Assembly: GCF_023746615.1 (NCBI RefSeq)
Contig: NZ_CP082275.1
Location: forward strand, 1,116,001-1,180,000
Reading direction: 5' to 3'
From: Grimontia kaedaensis
Lineage (GTDB): Bacteria > Pseudomonadota > Gammaproteobacteria > Enterobacterales > Vibrionaceae
Length of the DNA: 64,000 bases
The position numbers were made by a program, and so were the translations under genes. This document shows positions 17,406 to 24,200 of this stretch, piece by piece (positions within the stretch are counted from its first letter, which is position 1; the number at the start of each line of letters is the position of its first letter). The notes beneath the pieces are model-generated. The model was given only the letters and a program-made list of their open reading frames with translations, was not told the DNA's origin and ran no database searches.

Positions 17406-18699
17406 TAAATTATTAAAACTGGCAGAGACCAAACGCGAGCGTGTCAAAGCGGGTGTAGCCCGTCGTCGTGCCAAAGAGAAACGTTTCCGCTTCTACGGTA
17501 TTGCTTCGATTTCGATGGCGTTTGCGTTTTTGATTGTCTTGATGACCACCATTTTTTCCGAAGGTTACACCGCGTTTTTCACCACGGAAATTGAGCTTCA
17601 GGTAGATCTTTCTCCCGAAGCGCTCGGCATTGATGGTGATGAAACCGATCCTAAAGTGCTGATGGGTGCGAGCTTTCGCAAAGTGCTTCGTCAGTCCCTT
17701 CGTGAAGAGATAGCTGTCGACGGCCGAAAACAACGCCGTGCGCTATACAGCTTCATTTCTAATGGCGCGGAATATGACCTGCGTGACAAGGTAATGGCTG
17801 ACCCATCTTTGATTGGACAGACCATCACTTACTGGGCACAAGCAGGCGATAACTTTAACCAGTACAACAAAGGCAACATCAAGGCGAGCACGCCGGAAGA
17901 TGGTCGTCAGTTCAAAAACCTTCAAATCGAATGGTATGACGAACTGAAAAGTGAAGACCGTGTGCGCACAGTATTTAACACCAAGTTCTTCACCAACGGT
18001 GACAGCCGTGACCCTGAGCTGGCTGGTATTTGGGGTGCAACAGTGGGCTCCTTCTACACCTTGCTGGTGACCTTGATACTTAGCTTCCCAATTGGCGTGG
18101 CTGCAGCGATTTATCTGGAAGAGTTTGCGCCACGTAACCGCGCGACCGAACTCATTGAAATCAATATCAACAACCTCGCGGCTGTGCCATCTATCGTTTT
18201 CGGTCTGCTGGGTCTGGCGGTGTTCCTGAATGTGGCTGACTTGCCGCGTTCGGCGCCGGTGGTGGGTGGTTTGGTGCTGACACTGATGACACTGCCAACC
18301 ATTATTATTTCCAGCCGCGCAGCAATCAAAGCAGTCCCACCTTCGGTGCGTGATGCTGCATTGGGTGTAGGCGCGTCGAAAATGCAGATGGTGCTTCACC
18401 ACGTACTGCCGCTGGCCATGCCAGGCATGCTGACCGGTACCATTATCGGCATGGCACAGGCACTGGGTGAAACCGCTCCGCTTCTGATGATTGGTATGGT
18501 GGCGTTCATTGTTGACGTTCCTTCTGGTCCGCTGGATGCAGCCACCGCGCTACCAGTACAAATTTATCTCTGGGCTGAAAACCCGGAAAAAGGTTTTGTT
18601 GAGAACACCTCAGGCGCAATCATGGTATTGCTGGCGTTCTTGGCACTGATGAATGCATGTGCCGTTATCATGCGTAAGCGCCTTGAGCGCAGATGGTAG
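17398..18699 (+). CDS. pstA: Phosphate ABC transporter permease PstA
   Basis: The 433-residue second permease of the phosphate channel has one N-terminal membrane helix (about 32-55), a long periplasmic insert (about 60-205), and then the five-helix permease core. The core includes the ABC-contact loop (SVRDAALGVGASKMQMVLHH). Such enlarged PstA proteins occur in Vibrio and relatives, in contrast to the roughly 300-residue E. coli protein. It starts inside the last codons of pstC and ends ten bases before pstB. Confidence 0.93.
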   Translation: MTDKLLKLAETKRERVKAGVARRRAKEKRFRFYGIASISMAFAFLIVLMTTIFSEGYTAFFTTEIELQVDLSPEALGIDGDETDPKVLMGASFRKVLRQSLREEIAVDGRKQRRALYSFISNGAEYDLRDKVMADPSLIGQTITYWAQAGDNFNQYNKGNIKASTPEDGRQFKNLQIEWYDELKSEDRVRTVFNTKFFTNGDSRDPELAGIWGATVGSFYTLLVTLILSFPIGVAAAIYLEEFAPRNRATELIEININNLAAVPSIVFGLLGLAVFLNVADLPRSAPVVGGLVLTLMTLPTIIISSRAAIKAVPPSVRDAALGVGASKMQMVLHHVLPLAMPGMLTGTIIGMAQALGETAPLLMIGMVAFIVDVPSGPLDAATALPVQIYLWAENPEKGFVENTSGAIMVLLAFLALMNACAVIMRKRLERRW

Positions 18700-18709
18700 G
18701 AGTATGGAT

Positions 18710-19579
18710 ATGACAACTGTAATGACTCACACAGGTGAACTGAATCAAATCCCTCAAGAAATGGCTGCGGAAAAAACCGCTGCACCCAAAGAGACCTGTG
18801 GTGTGCCATTTGTTCAGGCTCCACGCATGACGGCACGCGATGTTAGCGTGAGCTACGAAGGCGGCGCGAAATCAGCAATTCGGAACATCAATCTCGACAT
18901 TGGTGAGAAACAGGTGCTGGCGATGATTGGCCCATCAGGCTGTGGTAAGTCTACCTTTCTGCGCTGTCTGAACCGTATGAACGACACTGTTCCTGGTTGT
19001 GAAGTGAAAGGTGAAATCCTGCTGGATGGTCATAACATCTATGCCAAAGAGCAGGAAATCGTTGAGCTTCGTTCACAGGTGGGCATGGTATTCCAGCGTC
19101 CAAACCCGTTCCCGAAATCTATTTACGACAACGTGGCTTACGGCCCGCGTATTCATGGCTTGGTGGATGGAAAAGATGAACTGGATGGCGTGATTGAAGA
19201 ATCGCTGCGCCGTGCAGGTCTTTGGGCTGAAGTGGCAGACCGCCTTGATCAGCCAGCAACGGGTCTTTCAGGTGGTCAGCAGCAGCGTCTTTGTATCGCC
19301 CGTACTATCGCGATTGCACCAGAAGTTATCCTTATGGATGAGCCTTGTTCAGCGCTTGACCCGATTGCCACGGGCATCATCGAAGAGCTGATCAGTGAAC
19401 TGAAAGAGAACTTCAGTATCGTGATGGTGACACACTCCATGTCTCAGGCGAAGCGTGTTTCTGACCGCACTGCGTATTTCCATTTAGGTGACTTGGTAGA
19501 AGTGAACGAAACAGCGCGTGTTTTCGAAGACCCAGAGCACAAGCTGACCCGCGACTACATCGGTGGCCGTTTCGGTTAA
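18710..19579 (+). CDS. pstB: Phosphate ABC transporter ATP-binding protein PstB
   Basis: PstB hydrolyses ATP to drive phosphate import. The 289-residue protein has a variable N-terminal stretch of about 45 residues. The ABC ATPase follows, with Walker A GPSGCGKST, signature LSGGQQQRLC, Walker B VILMDEP and the switch His in VTHSM. The ATG at 18710 is chosen because AGGAG lies seven bases upstream; the ATG at 18704 is too close to it. No phoU follows within the window, so PhoU must be encoded elsewhere or be absent. A GC-rich hairpin follows the stop. Confidence 0.94.
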   Translation: MTTVMTHTGELNQIPQEMAAEKTAAPKETCGVPFVQAPRMTARDVSVSYEGGAKSAIRNINLDIGEKQVLAMIGPSGCGKSTFLRCLNRMNDTVPGCEVKGEILLDGHNIYAKEQEIVELRSQVGMVFQRPNPFPKSIYDNVAYGPRIHGLVDGKDELDGVIEESLRRAGLWAEVADRLDQPATGLSGGQQQRLCIARTIAIAPEVILMDEPCSALDPIATGIIEELISELKENFSIVMVTHSMSQAKRVSDRTAYFHLGDLVEVNETARVFEDPEHKLTRDYIGGRFG

Positions 19580-19600
19580 TCGACGTTAGCTGCATGCTAA

Positions 19601-19630
19601 CAAGGCGAGCTTCGGCTCGCCTTGTCTGTT
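19601..19630 (+). terminator. Terminator after pstB
   Basis: A 10-bp perfect stem CAAGGCGAGC / GCTCGCCTTG with the stable TTCG tetraloop lies 21 bases after the pstB stop. The following T tract is interrupted (TCTGTTT). Confidence 0.7.
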
Positions 19631-19707
19631 TAGCGTCCTTTATTGGTGCTTACGTGTGCAATGTGTCTAAACCCTGTTCAAACAAGCGCATTTGACTAAA
19701 TTCGGGC

Positions 19708-19736
19708 TTTACAAGCTCGCGAGGGCTTTGTAATAT
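19708..19736 (+). promoter_or_regulatory. Promoter of the tRNA-Ser gene
   Basis: A -35 TTTACA (19708-19713), a 17-base spacer and a -10 TAATAT (19731-19736) are followed by a GC-rich discriminator (TCGCGGC) as expected of stringently controlled stable-RNA promoters. It places the start about 7-10 bases before the mature tRNA. Confidence 0.65.
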
Positions 19737-19749
19737 TCGCGGCACTTAC

Positions 19750-19840
19750 GGAGAGATGGCTGAGTGGTTGAAAGCACCGGTCTTGAAAACCGGCATACGT
19801 TAATAGCGTATCTAGGGTTCAAATCCCTATCTCTCCGCCA
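19750..19840 (+). tRNA. tRNA-Ser, anticodon TGA (reads UCA)
   Basis: The 91-base gene folds as a class II tRNA. Acceptor stem GGAGAGA pairs with TCTCTCC, followed by discriminator G and an encoded CCA. The anticodon stem is CCGGT/ACCGG with loop CTTGAAA, giving anticodon TGA. A long variable arm (CATACGTTAATAGCGTAT) and the T-loop GGTTCAAATCC complete it. The last 20 bases are repeated twice more downstream. Confidence 0.97.
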
Positions 19841-19850
19841 CATTAGAAAA

Positions 19851-19877
19851 GGCCGCTGAATTATCAGCGGCCTTTTT
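19851..19877 (+). terminator. Terminator of the tRNA-Ser transcript
   Basis: A perfect 9-bp stem GGCCGCTGA / TCAGCGGCC is followed by five T and begins 11 bases after the tRNA CCA. The same terminator recurs in the second repeat unit at 20042-20068. Confidence 0.88.
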
Positions 19878-19895
19878 GCATTTTTAACCCTCGCA

Positions 19896-19919
19896 AGAGA
19901 TAGGGTGCAGAACCCTAGA
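19896..19919 (-). repeat. Inverted tRNA-Ser T-arm/acceptor segment (also at 20087-20110)
   Basis: Read on the minus strand this is TCTAGGGTTC-TGCA-CCCTATCTCT. The tRNA gene at 19811-19834 reads TCTAGGGTTC-AAAT-CCCTATCTCT. Twenty of 24 positions match and the four mismatches are all in the T-loop core. An RNA covering both could pair over two 10-bp blocks. The same inverted segment is in the second repeat unit. Confidence 0.85.
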
Positions 19920-20436
19920 CCCTATGGGTTCAGCCGAGCGAAGCGAGACAACGTTGCCCGGCGAAGCCGAGTAGGCAACGGCCCGAAGGGCAAGGGAGCT
20001 TGCGACCGAGTAAATCCCTATCTCTCCGCCACATTAAAAAAGGCCGCTGAATTATCAGCGGCCTTTTTGCATTTTTAACCCTCGCAAGAGATAGGGTGCA
20101 GAACCCTAGACCCTATGGGTTCAGCCGAGCGAAGCGAGACAACGTTGCCCGGCGAAGCCGAGTAGGCAACGGCCCGAAGGGCAAGGGAGCTTGCGACCGA
20201 GTAAATCCCTATCTCTCCGCCACATTAGAATTAAATCCACTGTAAAACCACAACGTTTACCTATTCGAATTCGAGCCAGTTATTCGAATTTGCGTCTAAC
20301 ACTGTGGATTTTATGCGATTCGATGTATGTAACTGGCACTTCTGACATGCTCAGGTATAGTGGTCGCCATAACAAATCCGTGCTTGAATTGAACCTAGAC
20401 ACGGAAACTAAAATCACAACCCAATTGAGATTTGAC

Positions 20437-21444
20437 ATGAACGTACTCGTAACTGGCGGCGTTGGCTACATAGGCAGTCACACCTGTGTTCAGATGATTG
20501 AAGCAGGCCTAAATCCTATCCTTCTCGACAACCTTCACAACAGTAAACTTGCGGTGCTTGAACGCATTGAAAAGCTGACGGGCAAAAAGCCGACGTTTTA
20601 TCAGGGTGATATCCGTGACAAAGCGTTTTTGGCCTCGGTGTTTGAAAAAGAAAAAGTTGATGCAGTCATCCATTTTGCGGGTTTGAAAGCCGTGGGTGAG
20701 TCGGTTGAAAAGCCGCTGGAATACTACGACAACAATGTTAACGGTACTCTGGTGCTGGTGGATGCGATGCGTGATGCAGGCGTTCACTCGCTGATTTTCA
20801 GCTCGTCGGCAACTGTTTATGGTGACCCGGCTTCTGTGCCAATCCGTGAAGACTTCCCAACGTCAGCGACCAACCCTTATGGCCGCAGTAAGCTGATGGT
20901 GGAAGAGTGTCTGACTGACTTCCAAAAAGCGAACCCAGACTGGAGCATTACTCTTCTTCGCTATTTCAATCCTGTCGGCTCGCACAAATCCGGTGAGATG
21001 GGTGAAGATCCACAAGGCATTCCAAACAATCTGATGCCATTTATTTCACAAGTGGCCGTTGGTCGCCGTGAATTCCTGTCTGTGTTTGGTGATGATTATC
21101 CAACCTGTGATGGTAGTGGTGTACGTGACTATATCCACGTTGTTGACTTGGCAGAAGGCCACCTTGCGGCGCTTGATAAAGTCGGCAAGAAAGCAGGTTT
21201 GCACATTTATAACCTGGGAACCGGCGACGGTAAGAGCGTGCTGGAAATGGTAGCAGCGTTCAGTGAAGCATGCGGTAAAGATATCGCTTACCAAATCGCG
21301 CCACGCCGTCCAGGTGATATTGCTGAATGTTGGGCGGATCCAGCCAAAGCGCAGCAAGATCTGGGTTGGAAGGCAACCCATACCTTAAACGACATGGTAG
21401 AAGACACCTGGCGCTGGCAGTCAAAGAACCCGCAGGGTTACTAG
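20437..21444 (+). CDS. galE: UDP-glucose 4-epimerase
   Basis: GalE interconverts UDP-glucose and UDP-galactose with bound NAD+, feeding galactose use and surface polysaccharides. The 335-residue protein has the NAD motif GGVGYIGSH at 8-16, the catalytic region SSSATVYG and the Tyr-x3-Lys pair in NPYGRSKLMVEE, all intact. The start at 20437 (MNVLVTGG) matches the family. A longer frame running back into the tRNA repeats is rejected as coding. No galT or galK lies next to it, so a housekeeping sugar-nucleotide role is more likely than galactose catabolism alone. A terminator follows. Confidence 0.95.
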   Translation: MNVLVTGGVGYIGSHTCVQMIEAGLNPILLDNLHNSKLAVLERIEKLTGKKPTFYQGDIRDKAFLASVFEKEKVDAVIHFAGLKAVGESVEKPLEYYDNNVNGTLVLVDAMRDAGVHSLIFSSSATVYGDPASVPIREDFPTSATNPYGRSKLMVEECLTDFQKANPDWSITLLRYFNPVGSHKSGEMGEDPQGIPNNLMPFISQVAVGRREFLSVFGDDYPTCDGSGVRDYIHVVDLAEGHLAALDKVGKKAGLHIYNLGTGDGKSVLEMVAAFSEACGKDIAYQIAPRRPGDIAECWADPAKAQQDLGWKATHTLNDMVEDTWRWQSKNPQGY

Positions 21445-21468
21445 AATAGCAACACAGAGAAAGATCAA

Positions 21469-21495
21469 AGCCCTCTGAACTCAGAGGGCTTTTTT
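21469..21495 (+). terminator. Rho-independent terminator of galE
   Basis: A perfect 10-bp stem AGCCCTCTGA / TCAGAGGGCT with a 2-base AC between the arms is followed by a T run, 25 bases after the galE stop. Confidence 0.9.
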
Positions 21496-21867
21496 ATTCG
21501 TCGTCATTTTTGTGAACTCTATTGAAATTATTAAAGGAGAAGAAATTAATTTATATATATCAACATCTTAATGTAAAATTTCTTCATATTAAAGTGTAAC
21601 CTATTGATCTTTCCTTTCTGTAAGTGTGATATTTGTTCAGATATGAATGTGCATAAATGAAAGTATGTATCAATTAATAAACGAATATCATTATGGCGAA
21701 TATAGTTTTTATGTTGTGTCATAATTATACCTAATGAAACAGCACCAACAGTGTGTCAAAAAATCTTTCTTAAAGGCGTGAATAAAGCGGTCATAAAACC
21801 TAGTTTTTATTTCGTTAATAAGAAGAATTTACCGACTATATTCAGCGGGATGTTGAGATTTAGAGCT
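21496..21867. other. AT-rich intergenic region before the chemoreceptor gene
   Basis: About 370 bases, visibly richer in A and T than the neighbours. No gene or defined regulatory motif is recognised. The frame of the chemoreceptor is open from 21751, but the extra 39 codons look non-coding. Confidence 0.4.
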
Positions 21868-23784
21868 ATGGTGAAATTGATAAACCTTGGATTCAAACAG
21901 AGAGTTATTGCAATTTCTGCTATTCTTCTTACTCTCTCTTTAAGTATATCGAGCTACTTATCTTATTATTTTCTGAGCGAAGAGAAAACCCAAAATATTG
22001 ATGAGAATATTTCTCTTCGTGTTGATGCGGTAAGTAATACTGTAGAAAGTTGGATTGGAAATGTTTCCCTTTCTCTTCAGAAAAATGCCCCTTTTTTTGC
22101 TGAATCAATATCTGATGAGCAAATATTATTATCTACAAGTCAAATCAAAAATTCTTCCCAAGTGTTTGCCGTTATTGTGGGATACGAGAATGGCAGTGCA
22201 TTTAGCTCGAACTCTGGGAAATACGACCCTAAGGCCTATGACCCCAGAGGAAGAGGGTGGTATAAAGCGGCCAAAGAGAAAGGCGGTACCATTATTACCG
22301 ATATTTATACCGGTGCCACAACAAAAAAGTTGATGGTGAGTATTGCTGAGCCTTTTTATGAAGGAAAAACAATCAAAGGAGTACTACTCGCTGATCTTAC
22401 GATCGACATTATTGCGCAGCAGATTGTTAATAGACTCCCAGAAAGTGGTATTGCCTCTTTATTTGATGAGCGAGGAATAGTCGTTGCTTCATCAAGTAGA
22501 AAAAGCAAACCGGGCGAGACAGCAATCAGCTTAATTCCAGAACTCGCTCCGTACGAGAGAGAGTTATTAGCGCCTGGTTATGGTTATTTTGATTATCCGA
22601 GTCATGATAAAACCAGAACGGCTTATCACAATCAGATTGAATTGGGGGCGGGAAAGTCTTGGTTCTATGTGGTCAGTGTGGATGAAGAAACCGTTTATCA
22701 GTCTTTAGATACTTTGATTAACCGTATGCTTTTGGTCTCTGTGGTCTTGTTGTTGGTATCGATTGCTGTTCTGGTTTTTGTTTTACAGCGACTGTTCCAG
22801 CCAATCATTGGATTGCAGCAAAAAATAAAAGCGCTTACTGAAGGGGATGGCGATCTGACTAAGCACATAGAAGTTACTAGCAAAGATGAGATTGGCAATG
22901 TCGCCATGAGTGTCAATACACTTATGCAGCGATTGGGCGCCATGATCTCTGAGACGAAATTGCTGGGAGATAAAGTAGGTACAGGTATGGATGCTTCAAC
23001 ACTTAGTGCCTCGGAAGCTAGAGACAAGATTGATAGGCAAATGAATGAGGTGGATCAGCTAGCAACCGCGATGAACCAGATGTCGGTAAGTGCGAAAGAA
23101 GTGGCTAACCATTCCCAACTGGCTTCTGAATCCGCTCAGAGTGCGAGTAACAATGTGGACCGAAGTGCTCATTTAGTAGAGAGTTCTGCGCGCTCTACAG
23201 CGTCGTTATCCAATCAAGTATGCGAAGCAGTGACCGTGGTCTCTGATCTCAACACGTCTGCATTGGGCATTGGTTCAGTGCTCAGTGTCATCACAGATAT
23301 TGCAGGGCAGACTAATTTATTGGCGCTCAACGCGGCTATCGAAGCGGCGCGTGCAGGGGATAGCGGTCGTGGATTCGCTGTTGTAGCTGATGAAGTGAGG
23401 AAGCTGGCACAGAAAACTCAGCAGTCTACCGAGGAAATTGGGACCATGATTGAATCCCTTCAAAGTGGGGCCAAAAAGGCGTTGGAAGTCATGGAAGCTA
23501 GCCAACAGGAAGTTGGTCAAACATTAGAGCACTCAAAAGATGCAGATATTGAGCTTCAATCCATTCGTGAAGCAGTAGCCCAAATCACAGACATGATATA
23601 TCAAATCGCTTCAGCGGCTGAAGAGCAGAGCCTTGTTTGTGAGGAGGTCAATCGTAATGCTCAGGTGACAAAAGACATTTCCGCGGAAGTGTCGAGGTTA
23701 GTGAATGAGATGCATGACGTGATTAAAGGTCAAAAACAGAATGTGTCCGATCAAAACGATGTTCTGGGACAGTTCACTGTTTAG
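21868..23784 (+). CDS. Methyl-accepting chemotaxis protein
   Basis: A chemoreceptor of about 638 residues. TM1 is near residues 13-33, followed by a dCACHE-type periplasmic sensor (about 35-280) with the typical YDPRGRGWYKAA and ITDIYTGATTKKLMVSIAEP segments. TM2 lies near 288-310, then a HAMP linker and a long cytoplasmic coiled coil. Its tip carries the highly conserved GQTNLLALNAAIEAARAGDSGRGFAVVADEVRKLA region (here quoted in part as NLLALNAAIEAARAG), which binds CheA/CheW. The ATG at 21868 gives MVKLINLGFKQRV, as in Vibrio receptors; ATG 21850 is possible. The sensor half is AT-rich. The ligand is not readable; relatives often bind amino acids. No CheR-tethering pentapeptide is seen at the C-terminus. 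Confidence 0.92.
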   Translation: MVKLINLGFKQRVIAISAILLTLSLSISSYLSYYFLSEEKTQNIDENISLRVDAVSNTVESWIGNVSLSLQKNAPFFAESISDEQILLSTSQIKNSSQVFAVIVGYENGSAFSSNSGKYDPKAYDPRGRGWYKAAKEKGGTIITDIYTGATTKKLMVSIAEPFYEGKTIKGVLLADLTIDIIAQQIVNRLPESGIASLFDERGIVVASSSRKSKPGETAISLIPELAPYERELLAPGYGYFDYPSHDKTRTAYHNQIELGAGKSWFYVVSVDEETVYQSLDTLINRMLLVSVVLLLVSIAVLVFVLQRLFQPIIGLQQKIKALTEGDGDLTKHIEVTSKDEIGNVAMSVNTLMQRLGAMISETKLLGDKVGTGMDASTLSASEARDKIDRQMNEVDQLATAMNQMSVSAKEVANHSQLASESAQSASNNVDRSAHLVESSARSTASLSNQVCEAVTVVSDLNTSALGIGSVLSVITDIAGQTNLLALNAAIEAARAGDSGRGFAVVADEVRKLAQKTQQSTEEIGTMIESLQSGAKKALEVMEASQQEVGQTLEHSKDADIELQSIREAVAQITDMIYQIASAAEEQSLVCEEVNRNAQVTKDISAEVSRLVNEMHDVIKGQKQNVSDQNDVLGQFTV

Positions 23785-23840
23785 AAATACTAAAAAGTTT
23801 CAATGCAATAAGGTCTGAAAGCAAGCCATACGGCGACAAA

Positions 23841-23869
23841 GTCCCCCGCTGAAGAGCGGGGGCTTTTTT
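23841..23869 (+). terminator. Rho-independent terminator of the chemoreceptor gene
   Basis: A strong stem CCCCCGCT / AGCGGGGG with a GAAG loop and seven T lies about 60 bases after the stop. Confidence 0.9.
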
Positions 23870-24141
23870 TATTCACACTGATCCGCCTCGATTTCCTGCT
23901 CGCTCTGGTGTTGCCACTATTCACAATTACTGTTTTATCTAGCAGAACCGGAAGGCATCGCCAGCCAACGTTATTCTATCTTGGTAAAGTAAGCGCAAAT
24001 CGCGGTGGTAGCGAGATTCGCGACAAAGGAAACCTTGCTCAGGCTTGTTAACGATGACTAGGGCTAAACATCGTCTGTTGGCCGATAAGTCCTGAGGCAT
24101 CAAGCTATGATCCAACTCATTCAACGATGTGTTAGCTACGC
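23870..24141. other. Intergenic stretch without a supported gene
   Basis: About 270 bases between the chemoreceptor terminator and the ppsA terminator. A 61-codon minus-strand reading frame (23939-24124) has no ribosome site and no recognisable similarity, so I do not call it. It could be a remnant, but nothing can be shown. Confidence 0.4.
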
Positions 24142-24179
24142 AAAATAAAAGCCCGCAGTATTTTTAAACCGCGGGCTTT
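24142..24179 (-). terminator. Rho-independent terminator of ppsA
   Basis: Arms AAAGCCCGC (24148-24156) and GCGGGCTTT (24171-24179) with a 14-base loop are followed on the minus strand by a T-rich tract. It lies just beyond the ppsA stop. Confidence 0.8.
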
Positions 24180-24200
24180 ATCATTTATTGAATGGATGAA

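Larger units (their letters stand above)
19821..20230 (+). repeat. Tandem 191-bp repeats carrying the tRNA-Ser 3' end
   Basis: Two complete units (19821-20011 and 20012-20202) and the first 28 bases of a third (20203-20230) follow one another without spacing. By eye the full units differ at one base (CATTAG versus CATTAA). Each unit starts with AAATCCCTATCTCTCCGCCA, the exact 3' end of the tRNA gene. It continues with a terminator hairpin, an inverted tRNA-like segment, a nested hairpin (CGTTGCC...GGCAACG enclosing CGGC-GAA-GCCG, 19952-19980) and GCCC-GAA-GGGC. No protein-coding frame is convincing. The layout recalls the E. coli tyrT locus, where 178-bp repeats also contain the tRNA end. Confidence 0.95.

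Noticed and set aside
19821..20230. CRISPR array or transposon interpretation of the 191-bp repeats
   Set aside because: The units are contiguous and nearly identical with no variable spacers, no Cas genes, no transposase and no terminal inverted repeats; the boundaries coincide with the tRNA 3' end.
20191..20436. N-terminal extension of the galE frame into the tRNA repeats
   Set aside because: The 82 extra codons run through repeat and AT-rich intergenic sequence, lack a ribosome site, and are absent from GalE proteins; MNVLVTGG at 20437 is the family start.
23939..24124. 61-codon minus-strand frame between the chemoreceptor and ppsA
   Set aside because: No ribosome site, no recognisable similarity and placed between two terminators.
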